A stretch of DNA of 50,514 bases, from contig CALZEQ010000024.1 of NCBI GenBank assembly GCA_945641355.1, positions 1 through 50,514 on the forward strand, in the 5' to 3' direction. Below the pieces are notes generated by a model, which did no database searches, was not told where the DNA came from, and saw only the letters and a program-made list of their open reading frames with translations. Shown here one piece after another: positions 43,488-50,514 of the stretch. The first letter of the stretch is position 1; the number at the start of each line of letters is the position of its first letter. The position numbers were made by a program, and so were the translations under genes. The stretch is from an uncultured Mediterranea sp. (GTDB lineage: Bacteria > Bacteroidota > Bacteroidia > Bacteroidales > Bacteroidaceae).

Positions 43488-44506
43488 GACTGCTGGTTGT
43501 CCGATTCTCGGCCTTGGGCGATGTGGCCATGACGGTGCCTGTGCTCCATTCGCTGGCCTGCCGCTATCCGCAGCTGCAGATTACGGTGGTGAGCCGTCCC
43601 TTTGTAGAGTCGCTCTTTGCCTCGCTGCCCTCCAACGTGCGTTTCCGTGGGGTGGATGTGAAGCGCTATCCCGGCCTTTGGGGGCTGTGGCGCCTCTTCC
43701 GCGAGCTTCGTCGCGAGGGCGTCGATGCGGTGGCCGACCTCCACGACGTGCTTCGTACCCAGGTGCTCCGTACCCTCTTCCGTCTGGCCGGCAAGCGGAC
43801 AGCCTCCATAGACAAAGGCCGCTCCGCCCGTCGTGCGCTGGTGCGTCAGGGGGTACGGAGGAAGCTGCGACAGCTGCCCACTTCATTCGCCCGCTACGAG
43901 GCCGTCTTTGCCCGCCTGGGCTATCCTGTGCAGACCGATTTCCGCTCCATCTATCCCTCCGGCAGGGGAGAGGTGACCCTGTTTCAGCAGGTAGCGTGCA
44001 GCCCCGATGGCAAGCGGTGGATTGGGCTGGCTCCGTTTGCCGCCCATCGCGGCAAGATGTTGCCTGCTGCCACGGTAGAGGCCTTGGTCAGCCGGTTGGC
44101 TTGTCAGCCCGGGGTGCGCCTTTTCCTGTTTGGCGGCGGTCCACGCGAGCGTGAGGTGCTGGAGCGCCTGTCGGCTGCTCATGCCAACGTGCAGTCGGTG
44201 GCCGGCCGGCTAAGGCTGGACGGCGAACTGGCCTTGATGAGCCACCTGGATGTGATGCTCTCCATGGATTCAGCCAACATGCATCTGGCTTCGCTTGTGG
44301 GCACGCGGGTGGTCTCCGTATGGGGTGCCACCCATCCCTTTGCCGGATTCCTGGGCTGGGGACAGCGGCAGACGGACATCGTGCAGCTGGCACTGCCCTG
44401 CCGTCCCTGCTCCATCTTCGGCAACAAGCCCTGTCTGCGTGGCGACTATGCCTGCCTGACCGGCATCAGCGTGGAGCAGTTGGTTGAACGGATTCTTGGT
44501 CAATAG
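43484..44506 (+). CDS. GT9 (heptosyltransferase-like) glycosyltransferase
   Basis: The 340-residue protein has the two-domain GT-B form of ADP-heptose:LPS heptosyltransferases. N-terminal RFSALGDVAMTVPVL is a hallmark, and the C-terminal half has LALMSHLDVMLSMDSANMHL and SVWGATHPF. It probably adds a heptose or similar sugar to the inner LPS core in the cytosol. The start overlaps the DUF4254 stop. A frame extending upstream inside DUF4254 is a shadow. The kinase gene follows 42 bases later. Confidence 0.93.
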   Translation: MRLLVVRFSALGDVAMTVPVLHSLACRYPQLQITVVSRPFVESLFASLPSNVRFRGVDVKRYPGLWGLWRLFRELRREGVDAVADLHDVLRTQVLRTLFRLAGKRTASIDKGRSARRALVRQGVRRKLRQLPTSFARYEAVFARLGYPVQTDFRSIYPSGRGEVTLFQQVACSPDGKRWIGLAPFAAHRGKMLPAATVEALVSRLACQPGVRLFLFGGGPREREVLERLSAAHANVQSVAGRLRLDGELALMSHLDVMLSMDSANMHLASLVGTRVVSVWGATHPFAGFLGWGQRQTDIVQLALPCRPCSIFGNKPCLRGDYACLTGISVEQLVERILGQ

Positions 44507-44548
44507 AGTGAACAACTGAAGTGTGCAACCGATAATTGAAAAGTAAAA

Positions 44549-45325
44549 GTGAAGACAATGGTAATCAGCCCGCACTATGAATGGGCCCGTGCTTTTATCA
44601 GTCGGCTCCCTGATGCGTTCGACACACAGGGAGAGCTGATCTATCAGAAGCGGAATGTGGTGAGGCGCATCTGCTATGGCGGAGAAGAGTGGGTGGTGAA
44701 GCGCTACAAGACCCCTCACCTCATCCAGCGGCTGGCCTATACCTTCTGGCGGAAGGGGAAGGCCGAGCGAGCCTATCTCTTTGCCCATCGGTTGCTTGCA
44801 CTGGGGGTGGATACGCCCGAAGGGATTGCCTACATCGAGCGTCGCCGCGGCGGACTGCTGGCCGACAGCTATTTCCTGTCGCGCTACGTGCCTTATCCCG
44901 CCTTGTTCGAACCGCTGAATGAGACGGAACAGTTTGACCATCGGCTGGCCGACTCGTTTGCCCGCTTCCTCATCGGTCTGCATGAGAAGGGAATCCTGCA
45001 CGGCGACCTGAATCTGGACAATGTGATGTATCATACCGATGCAGACGGAGCACTTCGCTTCTCGCTCATCGACACCAACCGTTCGCACTTCAAGCCGTCG
45101 CTGACACGTGCTGAGTGTCTGGACAACCTGAAACGCATCAGCCATCGGCGTGACTTGCTGCACTACATCATCCGTAGCTATGCCCGGCAGCGGGGATGGG
45201 ACGAAGCCGATGCCACCTCCGCAGTGGACGACGCATTGGACCGCTTTGAAAGGCGGCGGGCCTGGAAGCGGGAAGTGAAGGCTCACCCTTGGTATCTTCT
45301 GTATGGCATGTTCAAGTCCAGGTAG
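44549..45325 (+). CDS. WaaP/KdkA-like LPS kinase
   Basis: The 258-residue protein has a protein-kinase-like fold of the lipopolysaccharide kinase type: a VVKRY segment for the ATP Lys, HGDLNLDNV as the catalytic loop, and LIDTNR at the metal-binding position. It would phosphorylate a sugar of lipid A/core. The first codon is a GTG; ATG 44558 is three codons in. I keep the GTG because relatives begin Met-Lys, but the choice is open. Its last 43 bases overlap the convergent LicD gene. It belongs to the plus-strand DUF4254-GT9 run. Confidence 0.85.
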   Translation: MKTMVISPHYEWARAFISRLPDAFDTQGELIYQKRNVVRRICYGGEEWVVKRYKTPHLIQRLAYTFWRKGKAERAYLFAHRLLALGVDTPEGIAYIERRRGGLLADSYFLSRYVPYPALFEPLNETEQFDHRLADSFARFLIGLHEKGILHGDLNLDNVMYHTDADGALRFSLIDTNRSHFKPSLTRAECLDNLKRISHRRDLLHYIIRSYARQRGWDEADATSAVDDALDRFERRRAWKREVKAHPWYLLYGMFKSR

Positions 45326-46095
45326 TGAAAGTTGTGCTGCCGCTGTCCGGCCTGCTTGGGGATGGTCATGTAGTCGCCGTACTTGCGCGTCAGGTAGGCA
45401 TCGCGCTGCTGCACGCCCCACACCTCTTTGCCCTCGAACAGCACGGGGGTAGGACTTCCCAGCTCCTCTTTGGGCATGATGCCGCGCATACCGTCATCGT
45501 AGTCGCACACCAGCCGGCTCCGGTCGAAGTCATATCGCGTCAGGATGGCGCGGATGCTGCGCTGTACGCCTTGCGTGGTGAAGAGACGGCGGCAGAGCAA
45601 CGGTACCCAGCTGCTGGGACCCCGTCCGTGCTTATAAGGGTCGCGGTAGATGAGGTAGAGCACCCGTTTGTAGAACTCATATCGGGCAAAGTGCCTCCGC
45701 CGTCTCCAGCTTCCCTCGGGCACTCCGTCCAGTGGGAATACATCCAGATAGATGCCTCCTAGATACTTCAGGTGCATCCGTTCGATGAGTGTAGTAGAGG
45801 CATCCTGTACCTTGGCAAAGGGCAACGGATAGGTGGGGTCGTTCTCGGCACAGACAGCCTCATAGGGCTGTGGCAGCCATTCGGAGGCGTGTGCCATCAG
45901 CCGGTCGTAGTCGGCCCGTGGCATACCGATGTCCAGATCGTCGTCCCAGGGAATGAATCCTTTGTGGCGGACGGCACCCAGCAGGGTGCCTGCCATGATG
46001 TAGTAACGCAGTCCGTGTGCTTTGCATACCTCGTCTACAGCCATCAGAATCTTCAGAATGCGCAGTTGCAGGGGGCGTATATCGTATGAAGCCAT
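45283..46095 (-). CDS. LicD family phospho-transferase
   Basis: The 270-residue protein has the LicD core: YYIMAGTLLGAVRHKGFIPWD followed by DDLDIGMPRADYD near residues 30-65. LicD enzymes transfer a phosphorylated alcohol (phosphocholine, phosphoethanolamine and others) from a CDP- or similar donor to a glycan. The LicC-like cytidylyltransferase and a PLP enzyme lie just upstream on the same strand, so a complete activation-and-transfer module is likely. No signal peptide is seen. The 3' end overlaps the kinase gene by 43 bases. Confidence 0.88.
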   Translation of the reverse strand: MASYDIRPLQLRILKILMAVDEVCKAHGLRYYIMAGTLLGAVRHKGFIPWDDDLDIGMPRADYDRLMAHASEWLPQPYEAVCAENDPTYPLPFAKVQDASTTLIERMHLKYLGGIYLDVFPLDGVPEGSWRRRRHFARYEFYKRVLYLIYRDPYKHGRGPSSWVPLLCRRLFTTQGVQRSIRAILTRYDFDRSRLVCDYDDGMRGIMPKEELGSPTPVLFEGKEVWGVQQRDAYLTRKYGDYMTIPKQAGQRQHNFHYLDLNMPYRRYQG

Positions 46096-46131
46096 ATCAT
46101 AAAGCAGTTTTTGAGGGTTGGTAAGGGGGTG

Positions 46132-46854
46132 TCAGTCGCGCCATGTCTGTTGCGCCAGTCGGAAGTCGTCTACCGTGTCCAGCTCTACGGAGTAGTAGCA
46201 GGTGGTGTCCAGCACATGGAAGGTATGGCCCTGCGGGATGAGACGCTCGAAGGCGCGTTCGTAGAAGACGTTGTCCAATCCCTCGTGCTCAATCATCTGC
46301 TCCAGTTCGGCAAAGAGGGCGGTGGTGTAGCTGGCGGACATCTTCTCGATACCGATGCTTTCGCCTATGGCCTGTGCGATGGAGCAGGTCTTGCTGATTT
46401 CCTGTACCCGTCCCCGGTCATCGGCTATCACCTTGATTTCTTCCTCACCCAGTTCGTGGCGGTTCAGTGCCAGAGCATCGGCATGGCTGCATTGCAACAG
46501 AGAGGTGACGATGCGCGGGTCGAACAGGATGTCACTGTCCAGTAGCAGCATCTCCCGACCCTCGATGTAGGGGCGGGTCAGCCACAGCGAATAGATGTTA
46601 TTGGTCTGCTCATACCGTGTGTTGTACACGAAGGTGAAATCTACGTCCGGATAGTGCTGCGTCAAGAACTCTTCAATCTGTGTACCCCGGTAGCCCGTCA
46701 CGATGACAAACTGACGGATGTCGTTCTGCAACAGGCCGTCCATGGCTCGCTGCAGCAGCGACCGTCCGCCTATCTCCAGCAGACACTTCGGCGTAGTGTC
46801 GGTCAGCGGACGCAGGCGCGATGCCATGCCGGCAGCCAAAATCACTGCTTTCAT
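46132..46854 (-). CDS. LicC-like nucleotidyltransferase
   Basis: The 240-residue protein is a sugar-nucleotidyltransferase fold with the N-terminal signature MKAVILAAGMASRLRPLT and PKCLLEIGG, and a metal site in LLLDSDILFD. Among relatives it most resembles CTP:phosphocholine cytidylyltransferase (LicC) and PntC, including YNTRYEQTNNIYSLW. It should make a CDP-linked phospho-alcohol for LicD. The start overlaps the stop of the PLP enzyme gene by four bases (ATGA), and LicD starts 36 bases after its end. Confidence 0.87.
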   Translation of the reverse strand: MKAVILAAGMASRLRPLTDTTPKCLLEIGGRSLLQRAMDGLLQNDIRQFVIVTGYRGTQIEEFLTQHYPDVDFTFVYNTRYEQTNNIYSLWLTRPYIEGREMLLLDSDILFDPRIVTSLLQCSHADALALNRHELGEEEIKVIADDRGRVQEISKTCSIAQAIGESIGIEKMSASYTTALFAELEQMIEHEGLDNVFYERAFERLIPQGHTFHVLDTTCYYSVELDTVDDFRLAQQTWRD

Positions 46855-47888
46855 GTGTGTGCGATGTTTTTAATGGTGTCAATGACTATCCGGTTCTGTT
46901 CGGGCCGTCCCAGCGTGATGCGCAGATGGGTGTCGATGCCCGGTTCGTTCATAAACTTCACCTTGTACTCCTGTTCGGCAAAGGCCTTCTGTAGGGCAGG
47001 TTTCAGTGCGATGGGATACTTCACCAGCACGAAGTTGGCCACCGACTTGTACACGGTGAATCCCTCCAGCCGGCCTATCTCTTGCTCGTAGCAGGCGCGG
47101 CTCTCGTTCATCTGGCGGGCCACGTTGCGGTAGTAGTCGTCCGCCTGCAAGGCGGCAATGGCCAGATCCTCCGAGATGCGGTTGTATCCCAGGTACTTGT
47201 TGCTGTATTTGATGAAGCGGCCCAGCTCCTTGCTGATGAAGCCAAAGCCCATGCGCAGTCCCGGCAGACCATAGAACTTAGATAGCGTGCGCGATATTAT
47301 AAGGTTGGGGTATTGGTTCACCAGTCGTTGGATGTACGTGGTGTCAGCCGTCACAAACGATGCGTATGCCTCGTCCACTACCACCGTGGTGGTGGCAGGT
47401 ATGTCAGCCAGCAGTTCGCTCAGTTCGTCGGGGGTCAGTCCGTTGCCGGTGGGGTTGTTGGGCGAGGCAATTAGCAGTATCTTGGGTTGATGGCACAGCA
47501 CCATCCGCTTCATTTCGTCCAGGTCGTAGCGATAGGTGTCACCCTCTTCGTAGAGTGGATATTCCAGGGTACGTCCGTTCACTTCGTCGGCAATGGACTT
47601 GTAGTACCACCACGAGAAGCGGGGGATGAGCATGGTCTTGTTGCCGTCAGCTTCAGTCAAGAAATAGTGGACGGCCTGTTTCAGGATGTCCTCACCGCCA
47701 TAGCCCAGCAGTACCTGCGCTTCGTCCACTCCATAGCGTTCGGCCAGATAGACGGATAGAATACTTTTCTTGCCCTCATCATAGATGCGGGTATAGAAAC
47801 ACAGCTTGTTGACATCAAAATTTTTCAGTGCCTCCAGCACTTCAGGCGAAGGTGCGTAGTTGAACTCATTCCTATCCAAATAGTTCAT
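46851..47888 (-). CDS. HisC/CobD-like PLP-dependent enzyme
   Basis: The 345-residue protein is a fold-type I PLP enzyme. The Lys that binds PLP is Lys204 in SRTLSKFYGLPGLRMGF; other motifs are GYGGEDIL, PNNPTGN and VVDEAYASF. Histidinol-phosphate aminotransferase is the usual name for such proteins. Close relatives include the threonine-phosphate decarboxylase CobD and serine-phosphate decarboxylases. The four-base overlap with a LicC-like gene, and LicD beyond it, suggest it makes an amino-alcohol phosphate for glycan decoration rather than histidine. No other his genes lie nearby. Which reaction it runs is not decided by the sequence. Confidence 0.85.
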   Translation of the reverse strand: MNYLDRNEFNYAPSPEVLEALKNFDVNKLCFYTRIYDEGKKSILSVYLAERYGVDEAQVLLGYGGEDILKQAVHYFLTEADGNKTMLIPRFSWWYYKSIADEVNGRTLEYPLYEEGDTYRYDLDEMKRMVLCHQPKILLIASPNNPTGNGLTPDELSELLADIPATTTVVVDEAYASFVTADTTYIQRLVNQYPNLIISRTLSKFYGLPGLRMGFGFISKELGRFIKYSNKYLGYNRISEDLAIAALQADDYYRNVARQMNESRACYEQEIGRLEGFTVYKSVANFVLVKYPIALKPALQKAFAEQEYKVKFMNEPGIDTHLRITLGRPEQNRIVIDTIKNIAHT

Positions 47889-47974
47889 ATATCATCCCGT
47901 TAAATTAAGTTTTTCAAAATCGTTAGTTGCTCAAGCTGCCAATCTTCCCGCGAAGAGAAGAGGGCATGAACGTG

Positions 47975-47982
47975 CAAAGATA
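47975..47982 (-). promoter_or_regulatory. -7 box of the PLP enzyme-LicC-LicD unit
   Basis: The minus strand reads TATCTTTG followed by C, 87 bases before the ATG at 47888. No good -33 box. It suggests the unit can be transcribed separately from the GT4 gene. Confidence 0.55.
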
Positions 47983-48041
47983 GTGATTCCCTATTACATT
48001 GTGGTAAAAAACTGCATTATTTTGTATGGAAACACTCTTTT

Positions 48042-49178
48042 TCAACCCAATACTTGCTTGTAGCATTCCATGGTCTGGCAGGCCATCTGTTCTTTAGTGA
48101 AGCGGGATGCCCATGCTATGCCGGCTGTAATCATGCACTGACGTACCTCGGGTCGGAGCGTTTCGTTCACTGCCCGGGCCATGGCAGCGGCATCGTGGGG
48201 TGGGGCATAAATCGATTGGGGTCCGCCGGCTTCCTCCAGGCACGAACCGGTAGCTGCCACTACCGGCAGACGGCTGTTCAGGGCTTCGAGGATGGGGATG
48301 CCGAACCCTTCGTAGACAGATGGATAGATAAAGGTGGTGGCCAGCTGATAGAAGGCGGGCAGATGGTTGTAAGGGATGCCGTGACAGAGGTGAAGCCGGT
48401 GGCTCAGCCCGTGTCGGTGGGCATAGTCAGTGAGGCGGTCGGTGTAGGGCGTATGTTTCCCAACCAGCACCAAATGCATCTCTGGAGGTAAATCGGGTAG
48501 GGCTTGCAGTGCTGTCAGCGTATTCTTGCGCTCCTCAATGGAGCCTACGGAGAGCAGAAAACAGTCGGGCAATTGGTAGCGTAGGCGCACTTCTTGCAGT
48601 ACTTCGGCAGGTACCCGGCGTGCAAAAAGAGGATCACATCCCTGATAGATGACGCTGATCTTTTCGGCAGGGGTGCCGTAGTATCGCATGATGTCGCGCT
48701 TGGTGCATTCGCTGACGGCAATGATGTGGTCGGCCTGCTTACAGGCAGCGCGCGCTTTGTAGTCGTATATCCGTCGGTCGATGGGCGGGTAGCAGTGCGG
48801 CAACTGCCTGAATATGAGGTCGTGTATGGTGACGACGCTCTTCACCCCTTGGGTGCGCCCGATGTTCAGCGGCAATTCATTGCTGAGACCGTGATAGAGG
48901 GCGATGCCGTCGCGTTCCAGCTCCTTCCGTATGCCTCCGATGCGCCACAGGCTGCTGAGGCGTTGCCAACAGCGTTGAGTGGGATAGTGCAGGGTGGTCT
49001 GTCCGTTGCTTTGTTCTATCAACCTCTCCAGTTGCGGGTTTCTTTTCTCCCGAGGGGCATACAGGTAATATTCTTCCTGCGGGTAGCAGCTCTGTAGGGA
49101 ATCTATCACGTAGCGGCTGTAGTTGCCCAGTCCTGTAAAGTTTTGTACCGCCCGTTTGGCGTCGAATCCTATCTTCAT
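48042..49178 (-). CDS. GT4 glycosyltransferase
   Basis: The 378-residue protein has the GT-B fold of GT4. The N-terminal FTGLGNYSRYV and the C-terminal SVGSIEERKN, PSVYEGFGIPILEAL and the E-x-x-G-x-x-x-E nucleotide-binding site are visible. It transfers a hexose or similar from a nucleotide sugar, probably to a surface polysaccharide intermediate on the cytosolic side of the inner membrane. A long upstream frame to 49511 lies inside the cytidylyltransferase gene, so the ATG at 49178 is used; it overlaps the stop of that gene by four bases. Confidence 0.92.
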   Translation of the reverse strand: MKIGFDAKRAVQNFTGLGNYSRYVIDSLQSCYPQEEYYLYAPREKRNPQLERLIEQSNGQTTLHYPTQRCWQRLSSLWRIGGIRKELERDGIALYHGLSNELPLNIGRTQGVKSVVTIHDLIFRQLPHCYPPIDRRIYDYKARAACKQADHIIAVSECTKRDIMRYYGTPAEKISVIYQGCDPLFARRVPAEVLQEVRLRYQLPDCFLLSVGSIEERKNTLTALQALPDLPPEMHLVLVGKHTPYTDRLTDYAHRHGLSHRLHLCHGIPYNHLPAFYQLATTFIYPSVYEGFGIPILEALNSRLPVVAATGSCLEEAGGPQSIYAPPHDAAAMARAVNETLRPEVRQCMITAGIAWASRFTKEQMACQTMECYKQVLG

Positions 49179-49882
49179 GCTTCCTCTCTTTCTTTTTTTT
49201 GCATCAGCAGTTTCTCTGCCACAGCCAGGTCGTCGGCATAAGTCACTTTCAGGTTCGAAGTCTCTCCCTTCACAATGTGTATGGGCACTTCGGGCAGGTA
49301 GCGGAGCACTACTCCGCAGTCGTCGGTGGTGCGGAAGGCGGCATCTTGCATGGCTCGCTCGTAGGCCAGACGAATGATGCCCCGGCGAAAGCCTTGCGGT
49401 GTCTGTACGTTGCGTAGGGTGGCACGGTCGGGGATGGAGCACACAGTCTCCTCTTCCGTAGCCACCAGTATGGTGTCGGTTGTGGGTACAGCCACTGTCA
49501 CGGCCTGCCATCTGTGCAGAGCCTCTATGCAGTCGGTGATGATGCGGTGGCTCACCAACGGACGTACTGCATCGTGCAGCAGCAGGCAGATGTCATCGTC
49601 GGGATAGGCTTTGATGGCGGCCAGACTGGAGTGATAGCGTTCTTTTCCGCCGGGCAGCACCTTGCGTACCTTGTTCCACTTGCCTGTGGAGAGGAGTCTC
49701 TCCATTTCGTCAAGATAGTCGGGGTTGCATACTATCACTATTTCATCAATGCCTTCATGCGTATCAAACGCGGTCAGTGTATGTTCGATAATCTTGCTGC
49801 CGGCTACCTCCAGAAACTGCTTCGGCAAGTCTCCGCCCAACCGTCTGCCCGATCCGCCGGCCAATATTACTGCTACATTCAT
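49175..49882 (-). CDS. IspD/TarI-family cytidylyltransferase
   Basis: The 235-residue protein has the family text VAVILAGGSGRRLGGDLPKQF, LLHDAVRPLV and NVQTPQGFR. IspD makes CDP-methylerythritol for isoprenoids; the closely related TarI makes CDP-ribitol. The GGDLPKQF form and the four-base overlap with a glycosyltransferase fit the TarI-like, polysaccharide-related branch, but IspD cannot be excluded. A -7 box lies at 49912-49919. It is first in the minus-strand glycan set. Confidence 0.85.
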   Translation of the reverse strand: MNVAVILAGGSGRRLGGDLPKQFLEVAGSKIIEHTLTAFDTHEGIDEIVIVCNPDYLDEMERLLSTGKWNKVRKVLPGGKERYHSSLAAIKAYPDDDICLLLHDAVRPLVSHRIITDCIEALHRWQAVTVAVPTTDTILVATEEETVCSIPDRATLRNVQTPQGFRRGIIRLAYERAMQDAAFRTTDDCGVVLRYLPEVPIHIVKGETSNLKVTYADDLAVAEKLLMQKKEREEA

Positions 49883-49911
49883 TGCTTGTCTCTTTTTGTT
49901 CGGTTTGGTTG

Positions 49912-49919
49912 CAAATTTA
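49912..49919 (-). promoter_or_regulatory. -7 box of the cytidylyltransferase-GT4 unit
   Basis: The minus strand reads TAAATTTG followed by C, 30 bases before the ATG at 49882. No clear -33 box. Confidence 0.5.
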
Positions 49920-50514
49920 GGTATAAAATGGGGATTTATATGCAGGTGATGACAGAAAAGTCAGCATACTTCCTCTCTTTGCACCTTCCCGAGGGTACGA
50001 ATCTTATTGTTACAAAGTAGCGAGTTATATCATAGCAGGCATTGCTCATAAAGATGATACGTTGTGGGTTTCAAAGAGAAGCAGTATGTAGATCGGACAA
50101 TCAAGTGAGTATGGAAGTGTACATAGGAATGTGAAATGTTTTCTCGTTCTCTGCTTTCCACCAAAGCTGGTGCATCTCCGTTCGTTGTCCGTTCTATAGG
50201 AACGAAAGAGGGGCGGGTTTGATAGGGAGTTGGTAGGGCGTTGGTAGGGAGCTGGTAGGAAGCAGGTAGGGAATGGGGAAAATCCGTTTCATACGCAGAC
50301 GAAACGGACGGATGAGGCAATCTGATGTTGAGATAATTCAATAAAACAACAACGCGAATTGGGGGACATCACAATAGCTGTTATGATGCGATGGGTTATA
50401 CCCTGCGTGACAGATGTGACAGGTGTGATACTTTCTGTATAAGGATTCATAAATATAGTAATACCCATTGGCGGAATTAATCTTAGTATGAGTACCAGTG
50501 TAATCTTAGTAAGA
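49920..50514. other. gene-free window end with short repeats
   Basis: No convincing coding region. It holds an 11-base tandem repeat (50223-50277), two copies of a 9-base GTGACAGRT unit (50407-50424) and two copies of TAATCTTAGTA 23 bases apart (50478, 50501) at the edge. A minus-strand open frame at 50030-50341 is rejected because it runs through the tandem repeat. Confidence 0.5.
50223..50277. repeat. 11-base tandem repeat, five units
   Basis: Units TAGGGAGTTGG, TAGGGCGTTGG, TAGGGAGCTGG, TAGGAAGCAGG and TAGGGAATGGG lie head to tail with a few changes. Possible variable-number repeat. Confidence 0.8.

Noticed and set aside
50030..50341. Minus-strand open frame of 103 codons
   Set aside because: It runs through the 11-base tandem repeat, has repetitive low-complexity text and no family resemblance.
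50470..50514. Start of a CRISPR array
   Set aside because: Only two 11-base copies 23 bases apart are visible, which is too short for repeat and spacer, and no cas genes are present.

Overview
The window looks like chromosomal DNA of a gut Bacteroides or close relative (Bacteroidaceae). The reasons are a SusC/SusD pair, several promoters of the Bacteroidetes type (TTTG or TTG, 19-20 bases, then TAnnTTTG), a Bacteroides-type bile salt hydrolase, and Bacteroidetes families such as DUF4254 and a SusR-like TPR regulator. Most genes are GC-rich. The exception is a sharply AT-rich island at about 26.6-29.4 kb. No rRNA, tRNA, transposase, integrase or CRISPR array was seen.

Layout. 0.1-4.4 kb (minus strand): a small winged-helix protein, a membrane-anchored regulator whose C-terminal winged helix resembles it, and an MsbA-like ABC exporter. 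4.6-6.4 kb (plus): an LtaS-like membrane phospho-transferase, then a gene-free stretch holding a probable ~60-nt small RNA and an inverted/22-bp-phased repeat. 6.8-8.5 kb (minus): YbeY and a fused SpmA-SpmB protein. 8.7-26.4 kb (plus): a polysaccharide utilization locus with SusR-like regulator, SusC, SusD, GH63, GH2, a LysO-type exporter, a second GH2, and a lipoprotein that looks like a shortened GH63 without catalytic residues. 26.5-29.5 kb: a two-gene cassette (RhuM family protein plus an unrecognised membrane-anchored protein) bounded by a perfect 107-bp direct repeat. 29.5-37.1 kb (plus): a tight five-gene operon for cell-wall sugar handling: NamZ, a sodium:solute symporter, a glycosyltransferase/HIT-like fusion, a SpoIID-domain protein and an AmpG-like permease. 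37.1-42.7 kb: bile salt hydrolase, prohibitin-like SPFH protein, anchored DNA/RNA nuclease, a tannase-like hydrolase interrupted by a frameshift, a small membrane protein and an ECF sigma factor. 42.9-45.3 kb (plus): DUF4254, GT9 heptosyltransferase-like and WaaP-like kinase, an LPS-core-type set. 45.3-49.9 kb (minus): LicD, LicC-like cytidylyltransferase, HisC/CobD-like PLP enzyme, GT4 and an IspD/TarI-like cytidylyltransferase, which together suggest phospho-decoration of a surface glycan. The last 600 bp has only short repeats and one promoter.

How the genes work together. The PUL imports and trims an oligosaccharide with galactosidase- and glucosidase-type linkages. The NamZ operon appears to recover MurNAc-containing fragments. 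The right end builds and decorates surface glycans. The strongest candidates for something undescribed are the repeat-bounded RhuM cassette, the NamZ operon with its glycosyltransferase/HIT fusion, the LicC-PLP enzyme-LicD module, and the doubled-sensor regulator with a stand-alone copy of its DNA-binding domain.
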